Shown in pieces: positions 54,449 through 62,845 of a stretch of 64,000 bases of DNA. The stretch spans positions 1 to 64,000 of the forward strand of contig JAKSTZ010000005.1 in the NCBI GenBank assembly GCA_024402335.1, written 5' to 3'. The stretch is from Bacteroidales bacterium. Its GTDB lineage: Bacteria; Bacteroidota; Bacteroidia; Bacteroidales; UBA1715. The stretch's first letter is position 1, and each line of letters starts with the position of its first letter. The position numbers and the translations under genes were made by a program. The notes beneath the pieces were generated by a model. It ran no database searches. It was not told where the DNA came from and worked only from the letters and a program-made list of their open reading frames with translations.

Positions 54449-54512
54449 TGAATGGTGTTTGACTATACAAAATATGAAAGCACCATTCTCCTATGAGTTT
54501 GGTGCTTTTCGT
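54439..54512 (+). promoter_or_regulatory. Candidate transcription attenuator of ilvDBN
   Basis: Four segments can pair in exclusive ways. Segment 1 (54439-54444, CATTCA) pairs with segment 2 (54449-54454, TGAATG) across a GTAA loop. Segment 2 (54450-54460, GAATGGTGTTT) pairs with segment 3 (54478-54488, AAGCACCATTC) over 11 bp with one G-U. Segment 3 (54477-54485, AAAGCACCA) pairs with segment 4 (54500-54508, TGGTGCTTT) as a 9-bp hairpin followed by TCGTTTG. A ribosome stalled on the Val codons would cover segment 1 and favour 2:3 (antiterminator); one that reaches the stop codon would cover part of segment 2 and allow 3:4. The terminator T-run is interrupted (TTTTCGTTT), and segment 4 also has a rival partner (GCTTTTC/GAAAAGC, 54504-54521), so efficiency is uncertain. 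Confidence 0.72.
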
Positions 54513-54557
54513 TTGAAAAGCATAGATTTATAAAAAAGAACTTTAAAATTAAACACA

Positions 54558-56387
54558 ATGGGATTTCCTTTAAGAAGTGAAACATCAACACAAGGTCGAT
54601 TAATGGCTGGCGCACGTAGTTTGTGGCGTGCAAATGGAATGAAAGAAGAACAAATTGGTAAACCAATTATTGCTATTGCAAACTCATTCACTCAATTTGT
54701 TCCTGGACATGTTCACCTACATGAAATTGGTCAGAAAGTAAAGGCTGCTATCGAAGCAGAAGGTTGCTTTGCTGCAGAATTCAATACTATTGCAATAGAC
54801 GATGGTATTGCAATGGGACATACTGGTATGTTATATTCACTTCCTTCACGTGAAATTATTGCCGACAGTGTTGAATATATGTGTAATGCGCATAAGGTAG
54901 ATGCATTGGTTTGTATCAGTAACTGTGATAAAATTACTCCAGGTATGTTGATTGCAGCAATGCGTTTGAATATTCCTACAATTTTTGTTTCTGGTGGTCC
55001 GATGGAAGCTGGCGTAATCAATAAAGAAAAATACGATTTGATTGACGCTATGGTTATGGCATTAGACTCAAATGTTGATGATGCAACTCTTGATGCTGTT
55101 GAAAAGAATGCGTGTCCTACTTGTGGTTCTTGCTCAGGTATGTTTACAGCAAACTCAATGAACTGCTTGACTGAAGCATTAGGTTTGTCGTTGCCAGGAA
55201 ATGGTAGTATTGTTTCTACTCACGTAAACAGAGAAAATTTGTTTGTTCGTGCAGCAAAACAAATCGTTGCTAATACAAAGAAATATTACGAGGAAGGAGA
55301 TACTTCAGTACTTCCACGTTCAATTGCAACTCGTGCGGCATTTTTGAACTCAATGAAAATGGATATAGCTATGGGTGGTTCTTCAAATACGGTTCTTCAC
55401 TTGTTGGCTGTTGCTCACGAAGCTGGTGTTGAATTTAAGATGAAGGATATTGACCAATTGTCTCGTCAAGTTCCATGTGTATGTAAAGTTGCTCCAAATA
55501 CTAAGAAATACCATATCGAAGATGTAAACCGTGCAGGTGGTGTTATGGGTATTCTTGGTGTTCTTGATCAAAAAGGTCTTCTTGATACCAGTGTTCGCCG
55601 TGTTGATGGTATGACATTGGCAGAAGCTTTGAATACTTACGATATTCTTCGTAGTTCAGCCGACGCTAATCTTACAGAAATCTATAAGAGTGCTCCAAAA
55701 GGTGATAGAACTACAAAAATGGGTTCTCAAAACACTATGTATAAAGAATTTGACAAAGACCGTGCGGAAGGTTGTATCCGTGATATCGACCACGCTTACA
55801 CAAAAGATGGCGGTCTTGCAGTTCTTTTCGGAAACATTGCAAAAGAAGGATGTATTGTTAAGGTAGCTGGTGTAGATGAATCATTGTTTACATTCAAAGG
55901 AAATGCTAAAGTGTATCATTCTCAAGAAGATGCATGCGATGCAATTATCAAAGATGAAATCCAAGCAGGTGATGTTGTTGTAATTATATATGAAGGCCCT
56001 AAAGGTGGTCCTGGTATGCAAGAAATGTTATATCCAACTTCATATTTGAAATCAAAACATCTTGGAAAAGCATGTGCATTGATTACTGACGGTCGTTTCT
56101 CTGGTGGAACATCAGGTCTTTCAATAGGACACGTTTCTCCAGAAGCTGCTAGTGGTGGAGAAATCGGTTTAGTTCGTAATGGCGACCAAATTTTGTTCGA
56201 TATACCTAATCGTAAAGTGGAACTTCTAATTTCTGACGAAGAATTAGAAAATCGTAGAAAAGAAGAATTGGCAAAAGGTAAATTGGCATTCAAACCAAAC
56301 AGAGAACGTTTTGTTCCAAATTCTTTGAAAGTATATGCTCAAAATGTTGCATCAGCAGATCTTGGTGGTGTACGTGTAATAGAATAA
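54558..56387 (+). CDS. ilvD: Dihydroxy-acid dehydratase
   Basis: 609-residue Fe-S enzyme of valine/isoleucine synthesis; it converts 2,3-dihydroxy-isovalerate and its methyl homologue to the 2-keto acids. Likely cluster ligands are C123 in [12 protein letters not shown] and C192 in [53 protein letters not shown] and [20 protein letters not shown] are strong family motifs. Length is normal. It is the first structural gene after the attenuator leader; ilvB starts 65 bases later. The separate genes ilvC, ilvA, ilvE and leuABCD are not in this window. Note that ilvD leads the operon here, whereas ilvBN lead in many bacteria. Confidence 0.98.
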   Translation: MGFPLRSETSTQGRLMAGARSLWRANGMKEEQIGKPIIAIANSFTQFVPGHVHLHEIGQKVKAAIEAEGCFAAEFNTIAIDDGIAMGHTGMLYSLPSREIIADSVEYMCNAHKVDALVCISNCDKITPGMLIAAMRLNIPTIFVSGGPMEAGVINKEKYDLIDAMVMALDSNVDDATLDAVEKNACPTCGSCSGMFTANSMNCLTEALGLSLPGNGSIVSTHVNRENLFVRAAKQIVANTKKYYEEGDTSVLPRSIATRAAFLNSMKMDIAMGGSSNTVLHLLAVAHEAGVEFKMKDIDQLSRQVPCVCKVAPNTKKYHIEDVNRAGGVMGILGVLDQKGLLDTSVRRVDGMTLAEALNTYDILRSSADANLTEIYKSAPKGDRTTKMGSQNTMYKEFDKDRAEGCIRDIDHAYTKDGGLAVLFGNIAKEGCIVKVAGVDESLFTFKGNAKVYHSQEDACDAIIKDEIQAGDVVVIIYEGPKGGPGMQEMLYPTSYLKSKHLGKACALITDGRFSGGTSGLSIGHVSPEAASGGEIGLVRNGDQILFDIPNRKVELLISDEELENRRKEELAKGKLAFKPNRERFVPNSLKVYAQNVASADLGGVRVIE

Positions 56388-56394
56388 ATTTCAG

Positions 56395-56422
56395 TAGAGA
56401 CGTGGTGTAAATCACGTCTCTA
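56395..56422. repeat. AGAGACGTG palindrome between ilvD and ilvB
   Basis: Perfect 10-bp inverted repeat TAGAGACGTG/CACGTCTCTA with an 8-base loop and no T-run behind it, so it is not an intrinsic terminator. Its core matches the murF terminator stem at 52677. It could stabilise or split the ilvD-ilvB message, or be a dispersed REP-like element. Confidence 0.6.
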
Positions 56423-56452
56423 TTAAAAAATATAAACCAATATTCATTTAAT

Positions 56453-58135
56453 ATGACAGGCGCAGAAGCTTTATTACAATGTTTATTACAAGAAGGTGTA
56501 AAAACTGTTTTCGGGTATCCGGGCGGAACTATTATGCCTTTGTATGATAAATTATATTATTACGGAGATAAAATTAATCACATTTTAACACGCCATGAAC
56601 AAGGTGCCGTGCATGCTGCTCAAGGTTTTGCAAGAGCAACAGGAATGGTCGGCGTTTGTATGGCAACGTCAGGTCCTGGTGCTACAAATTTGGTGACAGG
56701 TATTGCCGACGCAATGATTGATTCTACTCCAATTATTGCAATAACAGCGCAAGTCGTTTCAAAATCTTTGGGAACGGACGAATTCCAAGAAGTTGATATT
56801 ATAGGTGTTACTATGCCTATTACTAAATGGAATTACCAAATAACTTCGGCTGACGAAATTCCAGAAATAATAGCGAAAGCGTTTTATTTGGCACAAACTG
56901 GTCGTCCTGGACCGATTTTGATTGATATTACTAAAGATGCATTGGTGAATGAATGTAATTTCACGAAATACACTCCTTGTACATATGTTCGTGGTTACTA
57001 TCCATATCCGAAATTGAACGAAGACGATGTTCAAAAAGCAGTAGAATTGATTAATAGTGCTGAAAAACCTCTTATCCTTGCTGGTCATGGAGTTAGTTTG
57101 AGTCGTGCTCAGAAAGAATTGGCTGCATTGTCGGAAAGAGCAGGTATTCCAGTTGCTTCTACGATTATGAACTTGAATGGTATGGATAATGATCATCCAA
57201 ACTATGTTGGTATGCTTGGTATGCACGGAAGTTATGCAGTAAACCTAAAAACAAACGAAGCTGATGTAATTATTGGTGTCGGACTTCGTTTTGATAGCCG
57301 TGTTACAGGTAATTTGAATAAGTATGCAAAGCAGGCGAAAATCATTCATATTGAAATAGATCAGGCAGAAATAGGAAAAATAATTAATCCTTGTATCTCA
57401 ATAAATTGTGATGCAAAAACGGCTTTGGATGCTTTGAGCAAGTCTGTTAAACCTGCAAACCATAAGGATTGGATAGATAGTTTCAAACCTTTGCATCAAA
57501 AAGAAGTTGAAGAAGTAATAGAGAAAGCAATTCATCCAACGTCAGGAGACATCAAAATGGGTGAAGTTATCAATATGATTTCTGAAAAAACAAAAGGTTC
57601 CGCTATAGTTGTAACCGATGTTGGACAAAATCAAATGGCTGCTTGTCGTTACTATAAATTCAAACAAGGTTCTGAAATACTTACGTCAGGTGGTTTGGGA
57701 ACTATGGGGTATGGTATTCCTGCTGGTGTAGGAGCAAAAGTAGCCCGTCCAGAAAAGCAAGTTATTACTTTTGTTGGTGATGGTGGTTTCCAAATGACTG
57801 CACAAGAACTTGGTACAATGTCGGCAAACAATATTGGTTTGAAGATAGTTCTTTTAAATAATACGTATCTTGGAAATGTACGTCAATGGCAAGAAATGTT
57901 CTTTGGTGGTCGTTATTCATTCGTAGATATTGCAGGTCCTGATTTTGTTACTATTGCAAAAGGTTGGAAGGTTGCTAGTAAGCGTGTTGTTGAACGTAAA
58001 GATTTGTCCGCTGCAATTGACGAAATGTTAGCAGATGACAAACCGTATGTGTTAGAAGTAGCAATAGAACCAGAAGAAAATATTCTACCTATGGTAGAAC
58101 CAGGAGCAGGCGTTTCTGAAATGAAATTAAAATAA
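56453..58135 (+). CDS. ilvB: Acetolactate synthase, large (catalytic) subunit
   Basis: 560-residue thiamine-diphosphate enzyme that condenses two pyruvates to acetolactate (or pyruvate and 2-ketobutyrate), the first common step of the Val/Ile/Leu pathway. The catalytic glutamate is E49 in LTRHEQGAVHAAQGFARA; FGYPGGTIMPLYD opens the Pyr domain, GMLGMHGSYAVN and 'GVGLRFDSRVTG' lie in the FAD domain, and GDGGFQMTAQELGTM plus NNTYLGNVRQWQEMF is the TPP-Mg motif. Length is typical. Its stop codon overlaps the ilvN start by one base (TAATG), so the two subunits are made in step. Confidence 0.97.
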   Translation: MTGAEALLQCLLQEGVKTVFGYPGGTIMPLYDKLYYYGDKINHILTRHEQGAVHAAQGFARATGMVGVCMATSGPGATNLVTGIADAMIDSTPIIAITAQVVSKSLGTDEFQEVDIIGVTMPITKWNYQITSADEIPEIIAKAFYLAQTGRPGPILIDITKDALVNECNFTKYTPCTYVRGYYPYPKLNEDDVQKAVELINSAEKPLILAGHGVSLSRAQKELAALSERAGIPVASTIMNLNGMDNDHPNYVGMLGMHGSYAVNLKTNEADVIIGVGLRFDSRVTGNLNKYAKQAKIIHIEIDQAEIGKIINPCISINCDAKTALDALSKSVKPANHKDWIDSFKPLHQKEVEEVIEKAIHPTSGDIKMGEVINMISEKTKGSAIVVTDVGQNQMAACRYYKFKQGSEILTSGGLGTMGYGIPAGVGAKVARPEKQVITFVGDGGFQMTAQELGTMSANNIGLKIVLLNNTYLGNVRQWQEMFFGGRYSFVDIAGPDFVTIAKGWKVASKRVVERKDLSAAIDEMLADDKPYVLEVAIEPEENILPMVEPGAGVSEMKLK

Positions 58136-58689
58136 TGAGTATGGAAGAGAAGAAACTATATACAATTACGGCATTCACAGAAAACCATATTGGTTTGTTG
58201 AATAAAATCACTATTGTTTTTACACGTCGAAAAATCAATATTGAAAGTTTAACTGTTTCGGAATCACAGATTAAGGGTATCCATAGTTTTACTATTGTGG
58301 TAAATTCAACAAAATCTATGGTTGAGAAAGTTGTGAGTCAAATAGACAAACTTGTTGAAGTTATCAAAGCGTTCTATTACGAAGAAGATCAGCTTATTGC
58401 ACAAGAACTTGCATTGTATAAAATGCCAATGTCTGCAATAAAAATGATAAATATGGGTCGTTTTATCCGTGAAAATAATGCTCGTATTTTAGATATGCAG
58501 CAAGAATATTTTGTGATAGAAAAAACCGGTACGGCTCAGCAAACACAAGATTTGTTGGAAAAACTTCGCCCACTAGGAATTTTGGAATTCATCCGTTCAG
58601 GTAGAGTAATCATTACCAAACCAATGAAAACATTGGATGAATATATGGAAGATAAAAACAATAGTTATTTTTATACTTTGGATAAATAA
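58135..58689 (+). CDS. ilvN: Acetolactate synthase, small (regulatory) subunit
   Basis: 184-residue subunit that activates IlvB and gives feedback control by valine. The N-terminal ACT domain (about residues 8-80, YTITAFTENHIGLLNKITIVF) is followed by the ALS_ss C-terminal domain (about 95-165). The start at 58135 is set by the one-base overlap with ilvB. The protein is slightly longer than the shortest (about 160-residue) forms owing to its C-terminus (TLDEYMEDKNNSYFYTLDK). It is the last gene of the ilvDBN operon, followed by a terminator. Confidence 0.96.
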   Translation: MSMEEKKLYTITAFTENHIGLLNKITIVFTRRKINIESLTVSESQIKGIHSFTIVVNSTKSMVEKVVSQIDKLVEVIKAFYYEEDQLIAQELALYKMPMSAIKMINMGRFIRENNARILDMQQEYFVIEKTGTAQQTQDLLEKLRPLGILEFIRSGRVIITKPMKTLDEYMEDKNNSYFYTLDK

Positions 58690-58706
58690 AAAATATTAAA
58701 ATAAAG

Positions 58707-58732
58707 AAGCAAACTTATGTTTGCTTTTTTAT
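58707..58732 (+). terminator. Intrinsic terminator of ilvDBN
   Basis: AAGCAAAC-TTAT-GTTTGCTT, 8-bp stem followed by T's. Confidence 0.92.
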
Positions 58733-58801
58733 TATTTGGCTATTATTATAAAATGGAGTAATCTATTTTTTGTTGATTTAAAGAAAAAAATTGTCTGTTA
58801 T

Positions 58802-59962
58802 ATGATAAATGTGAAACTTATATTTAAACATTCCTTTGTATATTTTTTATGCGTTTTATTTTTTGCTTTAATCGCAAATTCAACAATGGCACAGATAAAT
58901 GACGTTTTTCGCTATTGGAGTGATGAAGAGGAACTATCTTGGAAGGACTTTCATGGAACTGAAGATGATACAACATTTTGTTTTGGTATGCATTTAGGTT
59001 ATGATCAGCACCAAGAAAAAGTAATGAAATGGCCGACAAAATTTTCTTATTGGACAGTGACTCCTGTCATTTTTCTTTATGACTCGTATGTGGACGACTC
59101 TCTAAAGACAGATTGTAATCTTAAATTTCGTCAAACATTATTTGACTATCGTGAATTGAATTGTAGAAAAGCGACTTTAGATTATTCTAAAACATTAGGA
59201 GGAAATAGTAGATATGACATTTTGGTTTATTACGGATATCAAATTAACAAATCAAAAGAAATAAAAGATTTTTATGCAAACTCTAGTAATGGTACAATTA
59301 AAGATACTGTTGATGCATTTTATAATTATGTTAAGCAAGAGTTAACTTCCATATCGGTAACTGATTCTATAAAAAATATTAATTATGGCTATTATTCGGT
59401 GCCACGTGGAGTTGAGATTGTTATGGGAGCATGTTCTCATTTTTATCCGACTACGAATACAGTGTTTGATGCAGAACGAATTGGTACTTTTCTTATGGGA
59501 ATGAATTTTTATTCTAGGCGAAATTGCTATGGTATGTCATTAACATTAGGACAAAGGGGTATAAGTAAACAAACTATGATTGCAACAGAGGATGACACTA
59601 TAAATGTTAATGAAAAAATACTCTCAAATTATTTGGCACTCCAATATGAAAGGAAAATAATAGATAATAAATATGTTTCCGTTGGTCCTGTTATTTCTCT
59701 TGGATCTGTTTATTACACAAGTTCTGACAAAAATAAAAATGGAGAGGTTGATTTTTTAGCATTTCGATTGGGGGTCTCTGCAAATTTACATTGTTTCTCT
59801 TTTGTCAATTTACTTGACGGACTTGCTGGAGGAAATAGTTTAAGATTATGTCCTTATATACAATATCAACGAGATAAGGATTATGGGAAAGTAATGTCTT
59901 GGGGACTAGAAACAACTTATATTTTTAATATTAGTGCTTTTCATGGTAATATGATGCGATAG
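58802..59962 (+). CDS. Secreted protein of unknown function (DUF922-like start)
   Basis: 386 residues from the ATG at 58802; a frame opening earlier (58721) starts inside the ilvN terminator. A signal peptide ends near NSTMAQ. The mature start 'FRYWSDEEELSWKDFHG' recalls the 'L.W.DF.G' start of DUF922-like proteins, a family with putative metalloprotease members, but I do not see an HExxH motif. The second half (about 200-386) has alternating strands and aromatic residues (NYGYYSVPRGVEIVMGA, GVSANLHCFSFVNL, CPYIQYQRDKDYGK) that suggest a beta-rich or barrel-like domain. No family can be assigned. Base composition is somewhat more AT-rich than the flanking ilv genes, and a broken glgB tail follows, so this segment may be an insertion. 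Confidence 0.7.
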   Translation: MINVKLIFKHSFVYFLCVLFFALIANSTMAQINDVFRYWSDEEELSWKDFHGTEDDTTFCFGMHLGYDQHQEKVMKWPTKFSYWTVTPVIFLYDSYVDDSLKTDCNLKFRQTLFDYRELNCRKATLDYSKTLGGNSRYDILVYYGYQINKSKEIKDFYANSSNGTIKDTVDAFYNYVKQELTSISVTDSIKNINYGYYSVPRGVEIVMGACSHFYPTTNTVFDAERIGTFLMGMNFYSRRNCYGMSLTLGQRGISKQTMIATEDDTINVNEKILSNYLALQYERKIIDNKYVSVGPVISLGSVYYTSSDKNKNGEVDFLAFRLGVSANLHCFSFVNLLDGLAGGNSLRLCPYIQYQRDKDYGKVMSWGLETTYIFNISAFHGNMMR

Positions 59963-59980
59963 TTGCATTTCATCCTTGCT

Positions 59981-60112
59981 TTACTTACATTTTTCAAACA
60001 CCAACACCGTATGATTTGGAATATACATTTTTAGATAATGTTCTGCATACATTCCTTCGTCTACAGGGAGAGAGAAGTAGCTCAATGTTTCGTCAATTCT
60101 CATTAAACCGCC
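59981..60112 (-). pseudogene. Remnant of a glgB-like gene: C-terminal 44 codons only
   Basis: On the minus strand this stretch codes, in frame, for the last 44 residues of a branching-enzyme-like protein: GGLMRIDETLSYFSLPVDEG, then MYAEHYLKMYIPNHTVLVFE and KCK before a stop at 59983-59981. It matches the C-terminus of the intact glgB 0.8 kb away (positions 60893-60762), with about three base differences in the first 75 bases and more towards the stop. The match ends abruptly at 60112. There is no start codon, so it cannot be a gene. It looks like what is left of a diverged second glgB, or an old partial duplication. Confidence 0.85.
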
Positions 60113-60216
60113 TTTTTGTATAGATTTTCAATGTTTTTAGAAAAATCTATGTGAAAAAGATAAAGATAAAGTGATTTTTTTTTAAAATTTGTCATTATTA
60201 TAAAAAAATAATCCTT

Positions 60217-60621
60217 ATGAAGAAATTTATGTTTATTGTTATTACATGTATTTTAGCTTCATGTTCCCAAGAATCACATAATCCAGAAGATACAAATTCG
60301 CTTTATAGTGATAATGGGAAAATAGTATCTGGTAGATATAAAGATTGTGGTTGTACGTCAATAGTGGTAACCGATAAATATTATTATAAAGATAATAAGG
60401 TTACCAGACATATCTTTGAATTCACAACCAAAGATACTTCTACTGATTTAAAAACATATTATCAGCAAATGAAAGATGACGATTTCTATAAATCCGTAAC
60501 ATTTCAAGAACCCAATACGGTAATTGTAGATTGCTATTTTGATGAAATGACAGCAGATTCTGTTCGTAAAATATGTAAAACAATGACAGAAGAATGCAAT
60601 CCCGTATATACACCAATGTAA
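60217..60621 (+). CDS. Small lipoprotein of unknown function
   Basis: 134 residues with a lipoprotein signal peptide; the lipidated residue is C16 (CILASCSQE). The mature chain (about 118 residues) is acidic and polar with several Cys (KDCGCTS, VDCYFDEMT, RKICKTMTEECNP) that may form disulfides in the periplasm. I see no known domain. It lies in the unusual patch between the broken glgB tail and the palindrome cluster. Transcription signals are weak: the 100 bases upstream are very AT-rich, without a clear TAnnTTTG. No function is proposed. Confidence 0.65.
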   Translation: MKKFMFIVITCILASCSQESHNPEDTNSLYSDNGKIVSGRYKDCGCTSIVVTDKYYYKDNKVTRHIFEFTTKDTSTDLKTYYQQMKDDDFYKSVTFQEPNTVIVDCYFDEMTADSVRKICKTMTEECNPVYTPM

Positions 60622-60665
60622 AAGGATTATAGAAGAATACAACTCTCTTTGTCATTCTTAGAACC

Positions 60666-60746
60666 GTATGCCGTTAGGCATACAGTCTTGGTAGGAATCA
60701 AGAAAATCAACCACCATACATTCCGTAGGAACGAACCGATATGGTT
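60666..60746. repeat. Cluster of short palindromes (REP-like) downstream of glgB
   Basis: Four small inverted repeats lie in 81 bases: GTATGCC-GTTA-GGCATAC (60666-60683), CTTG-GTAGGAAT-CAAG (60687-60702), TTCC-GTA-GGAA (60721-60731) and AACC-GATAT-GGTT (60734-60746). Units built around 'CCGTAGG' or 'CCGTTAGG' are, as I recall, common between genes in some Bacteroidales. None has a T-run, so they are not standard terminators, although the first could help end transcripts from either side. Confidence 0.6.
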
Positions 60747-60761
60747 TGTTTCTGCGGAATT

Positions 60762-62756
60762 TTAATTATATCTTTCAAATACAATAACTGTGTGGTTAGG
60801 AATATACATTTGCAAATAATGTTCTGCGTACATTCCTTCGTCTACAGGGAGAGAGAAGTAGCTTAATGTTTCGTCAATTCTCATTAAACCGCCATATTTA
60901 AGCGAGTCGTTGGTAAGCACGATTTTGTATTCACCTTCGGGCATGGCAATTCCATATCCTTCGAACGATTTGGTAGGGTTGAAGGAGAATACGAAATATA
61001 GACCATCGCGTTCAAATGCAACGATTTGATCCTTATTGTTGTCGTGTATAAAATTCGCTTTTTTGTCAAAGAAATGAGGATGTTTGTTAATCAAATCTAT
61101 CATATCTTTGTCAAAAATGTCAAGGAATTTATAGCGAAGATTTTCGTCTGTTTTTAGATTCCATTGTCGGCGGGCGTAATGATACGACCAACCATTACCT
61201 TCGCGTGGGAAATCTATCCATTCTGGATGACCAAATTCGTTACCCATAAAGTTTAGGTAACCATTCGGTGCTGTGGCAATCGTCATAAGACGAATTTCTT
61301 TATGAAGAGCCATGCCACGGTCTATTACAAGGCTTGGGATAGCAACATGCATGCTGTCGTACATATCCTTGTCCATCAAACGGAATGCAATAGTTTTGTC
61401 ACCTACAAGTGCCTGGTCGTGGGATTCTGCATACGAGATAACTTTTTCGTCAATGCGTGATTGAGTTAGTTCGTAATACATATAACCAACTTGCCAATCT
61501 TCGTCGCGATATTCTTTTAAAAGTTTAATCCAATAGTCTGGAACACCCATAGAAAGACGGTAGTCGAAACCATATCCGCCATTTTCGAATGAAGTTGCCA
61601 GTCCAGGCATACCACTCATGTCTTCCGCTATAGTTATAGCCGAAGGTTTTATTTCGTGTATTAATTTGTTTGCTAAAGCAAGATATGTTATTGCATCAAC
61701 GTCTTCGTTTCCGTCGAAATATCGTTCATAGCAATCAAATGCACGTCCCAATCCATGATCCCAGTACATCATGCTGGTAACACCATCGAAACGGAAGCCG
61801 TCGAAATTAAATTCCGAAATCCAATATTTGCAATTTGAGAGAAGAAAGTGTATAACTTCACCTTTCCCGTAGTTAAAACATTTTGAGTCCCATGCGGAAT
61901 GTAAACCTTTTTCACCTTTATGGAAAAATTGGTAGTCGGTACCATCGTATTTCCCCAAACCTTCAACTGTGTTTTTTACAGCATGAGAATGGATTAAATC
62001 CATAATAACGCGTAGTCCCATACCGTGAGCGGTGTCTATAAGTTCCTTAAGCTCTTCTGGCGTACCGAAACGAGAGGAAGGAGCGAAGAAACTTGAAACA
62101 TGGTATCCGAACGACCCGTAATAAGGATGTTCTTGTATAGCCATGAGTTGTACCGTATTGTAGCCCGATGCTTTAATTTGTGGCAAAATATTTTTTGTGA
62201 ATTCAGCATAAGTTCCCACCTTGTATTCCTCGGTAGCCATGCCGACATGAGCTTCGTAGATAAGAGGAGCCTGCTTTATTGTTGGTAATGGATTTTTCCA
62301 TTGATATGGCTCAACATCCCATATTTGTGCATTGAACATTTTTGTTTGTTCATCTTGCACTACGCGAGTAGCCCACGCGGGAATTCTATATCCTTGTCCG
62401 CCTTTCCAATAAACGGACAATTTGTATAAATCGCCATGTTTTATTCTATCTATTGGAATAATAAGTTCCCAGCAATTGTCCTTTTCTTCGAAAACAAATT
62501 CAACACGTTCTTCCCAGTTGGAAAAAGTTCCAACAAGGCAGACACTCGTTGCGTTTGGAGCCCATTCCCTGAAAATCCAATGTGTGTTTGTTTTATGGCA
62601 TCCAAAATAAAGATGGCCGTTGGCAAACGATTCCAAACTATTGTTGTTAGAAAGTAGATTTTTCTCTTTACTTTCTATGTACTCCAAGCGTCTTGTAATT
62701 TCAGCCGAAAACGGTTTCAGCCAAGGGTCGTTTTCAACGTAAGATGGAATCTTCAT
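60762..62756 (-). CDS. glgB: 1,4-alpha-glucan branching enzyme
   Basis: 664-residue GH13 enzyme that makes alpha-1,6 branches in glycogen. It has an N-terminal CBM48 domain (about residues 45-150, HWIFREWAPNATSVCLVGTFSNW), the (beta/alpha)8 barrel and a C-terminal all-beta domain. Catalytic residues are D324 in GFRFDGVTSMMY (nucleophile), E378 in TIAEDMSGMPG (acid/base) and D447 in AESHDQALVGDK. NTVQLMAIQEHPYYGSFGYHVSSFF is the first conserved region. The lack of an extra N-terminal domain and the 'SMMYWDHGL' loop fit the eukaryote-like GH13_8 group found in Bacteroidota. It is transcribed alone. A second, broken copy of its C-terminus is at 59981-60112. Confidence 0.96.
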   Translation of the reverse strand: MKIPSYVENDPWLKPFSAEITRRLEYIESKEKNLLSNNNSLESFANGHLYFGCHKTNTHWIFREWAPNATSVCLVGTFSNWEERVEFVFEEKDNCWELIIPIDRIKHGDLYKLSVYWKGGQGYRIPAWATRVVQDEQTKMFNAQIWDVEPYQWKNPLPTIKQAPLIYEAHVGMATEEYKVGTYAEFTKNILPQIKASGYNTVQLMAIQEHPYYGSFGYHVSSFFAPSSRFGTPEELKELIDTAHGMGLRVIMDLIHSHAVKNTVEGLGKYDGTDYQFFHKGEKGLHSAWDSKCFNYGKGEVIHFLLSNCKYWISEFNFDGFRFDGVTSMMYWDHGLGRAFDCYERYFDGNEDVDAITYLALANKLIHEIKPSAITIAEDMSGMPGLATSFENGGYGFDYRLSMGVPDYWIKLLKEYRDEDWQVGYMYYELTQSRIDEKVISYAESHDQALVGDKTIAFRLMDKDMYDSMHVAIPSLVIDRGMALHKEIRLMTIATAPNGYLNFMGNEFGHPEWIDFPREGNGWSYHYARRQWNLKTDENLRYKFLDIFDKDMIDLINKHPHFFDKKANFIHDNNKDQIVAFERDGLYFVFSFNPTKSFEGYGIAMPEGEYKIVLTNDSLKYGGLMRIDETLSYFSLPVDEGMYAEHYLQMYIPNHTVIVFERYN

Positions 62757-62776
62757 ATCTTGAATTCTTAACTCGT

Positions 62777-62784
62777 CAAAAGTA
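62777..62784 (-). promoter_or_regulatory. -7 element of the glgB promoter
   Basis: TACTTTTG on the minus strand fits TAnnTTTG exactly, 20 bases before the ATG. The -33 is poor. Confidence 0.5.
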
Positions 62785-62799
62785 CAAGTTTCAAATGAA

Positions 62800-62827
62800 T
62801 TGTTGTATAAAAGCCCCTTTATTTTTG
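62800..62827 (+). promoter_or_regulatory. Promoter of the arginine locus (GNAT-argG)
   Basis: TTG (62800-62802), 17-base spacer, TATTTTTG (62820-62827), an exact TAnnTTTG. Transcription would begin about 62834, roughly 125 bases before the GNAT start codon and 12 bases before a short Arg-ending ORF. Confidence 0.62.
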
Positions 62828-62845
62828 ACGGAAATGTAAATTAAA

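Noticed and set aside
54475..54534. 19-codon ORF MKAPFSYEFGAFRLKSIDL inside the ilv leader
   Set aside because: Its codons coincide with the terminator hairpin (AAAGCACCA...TGGTGCTTT), composition has no branched-chain bias, and nothing else supports it as a gene. The overlap with the hairpin is enough to explain the open frame.
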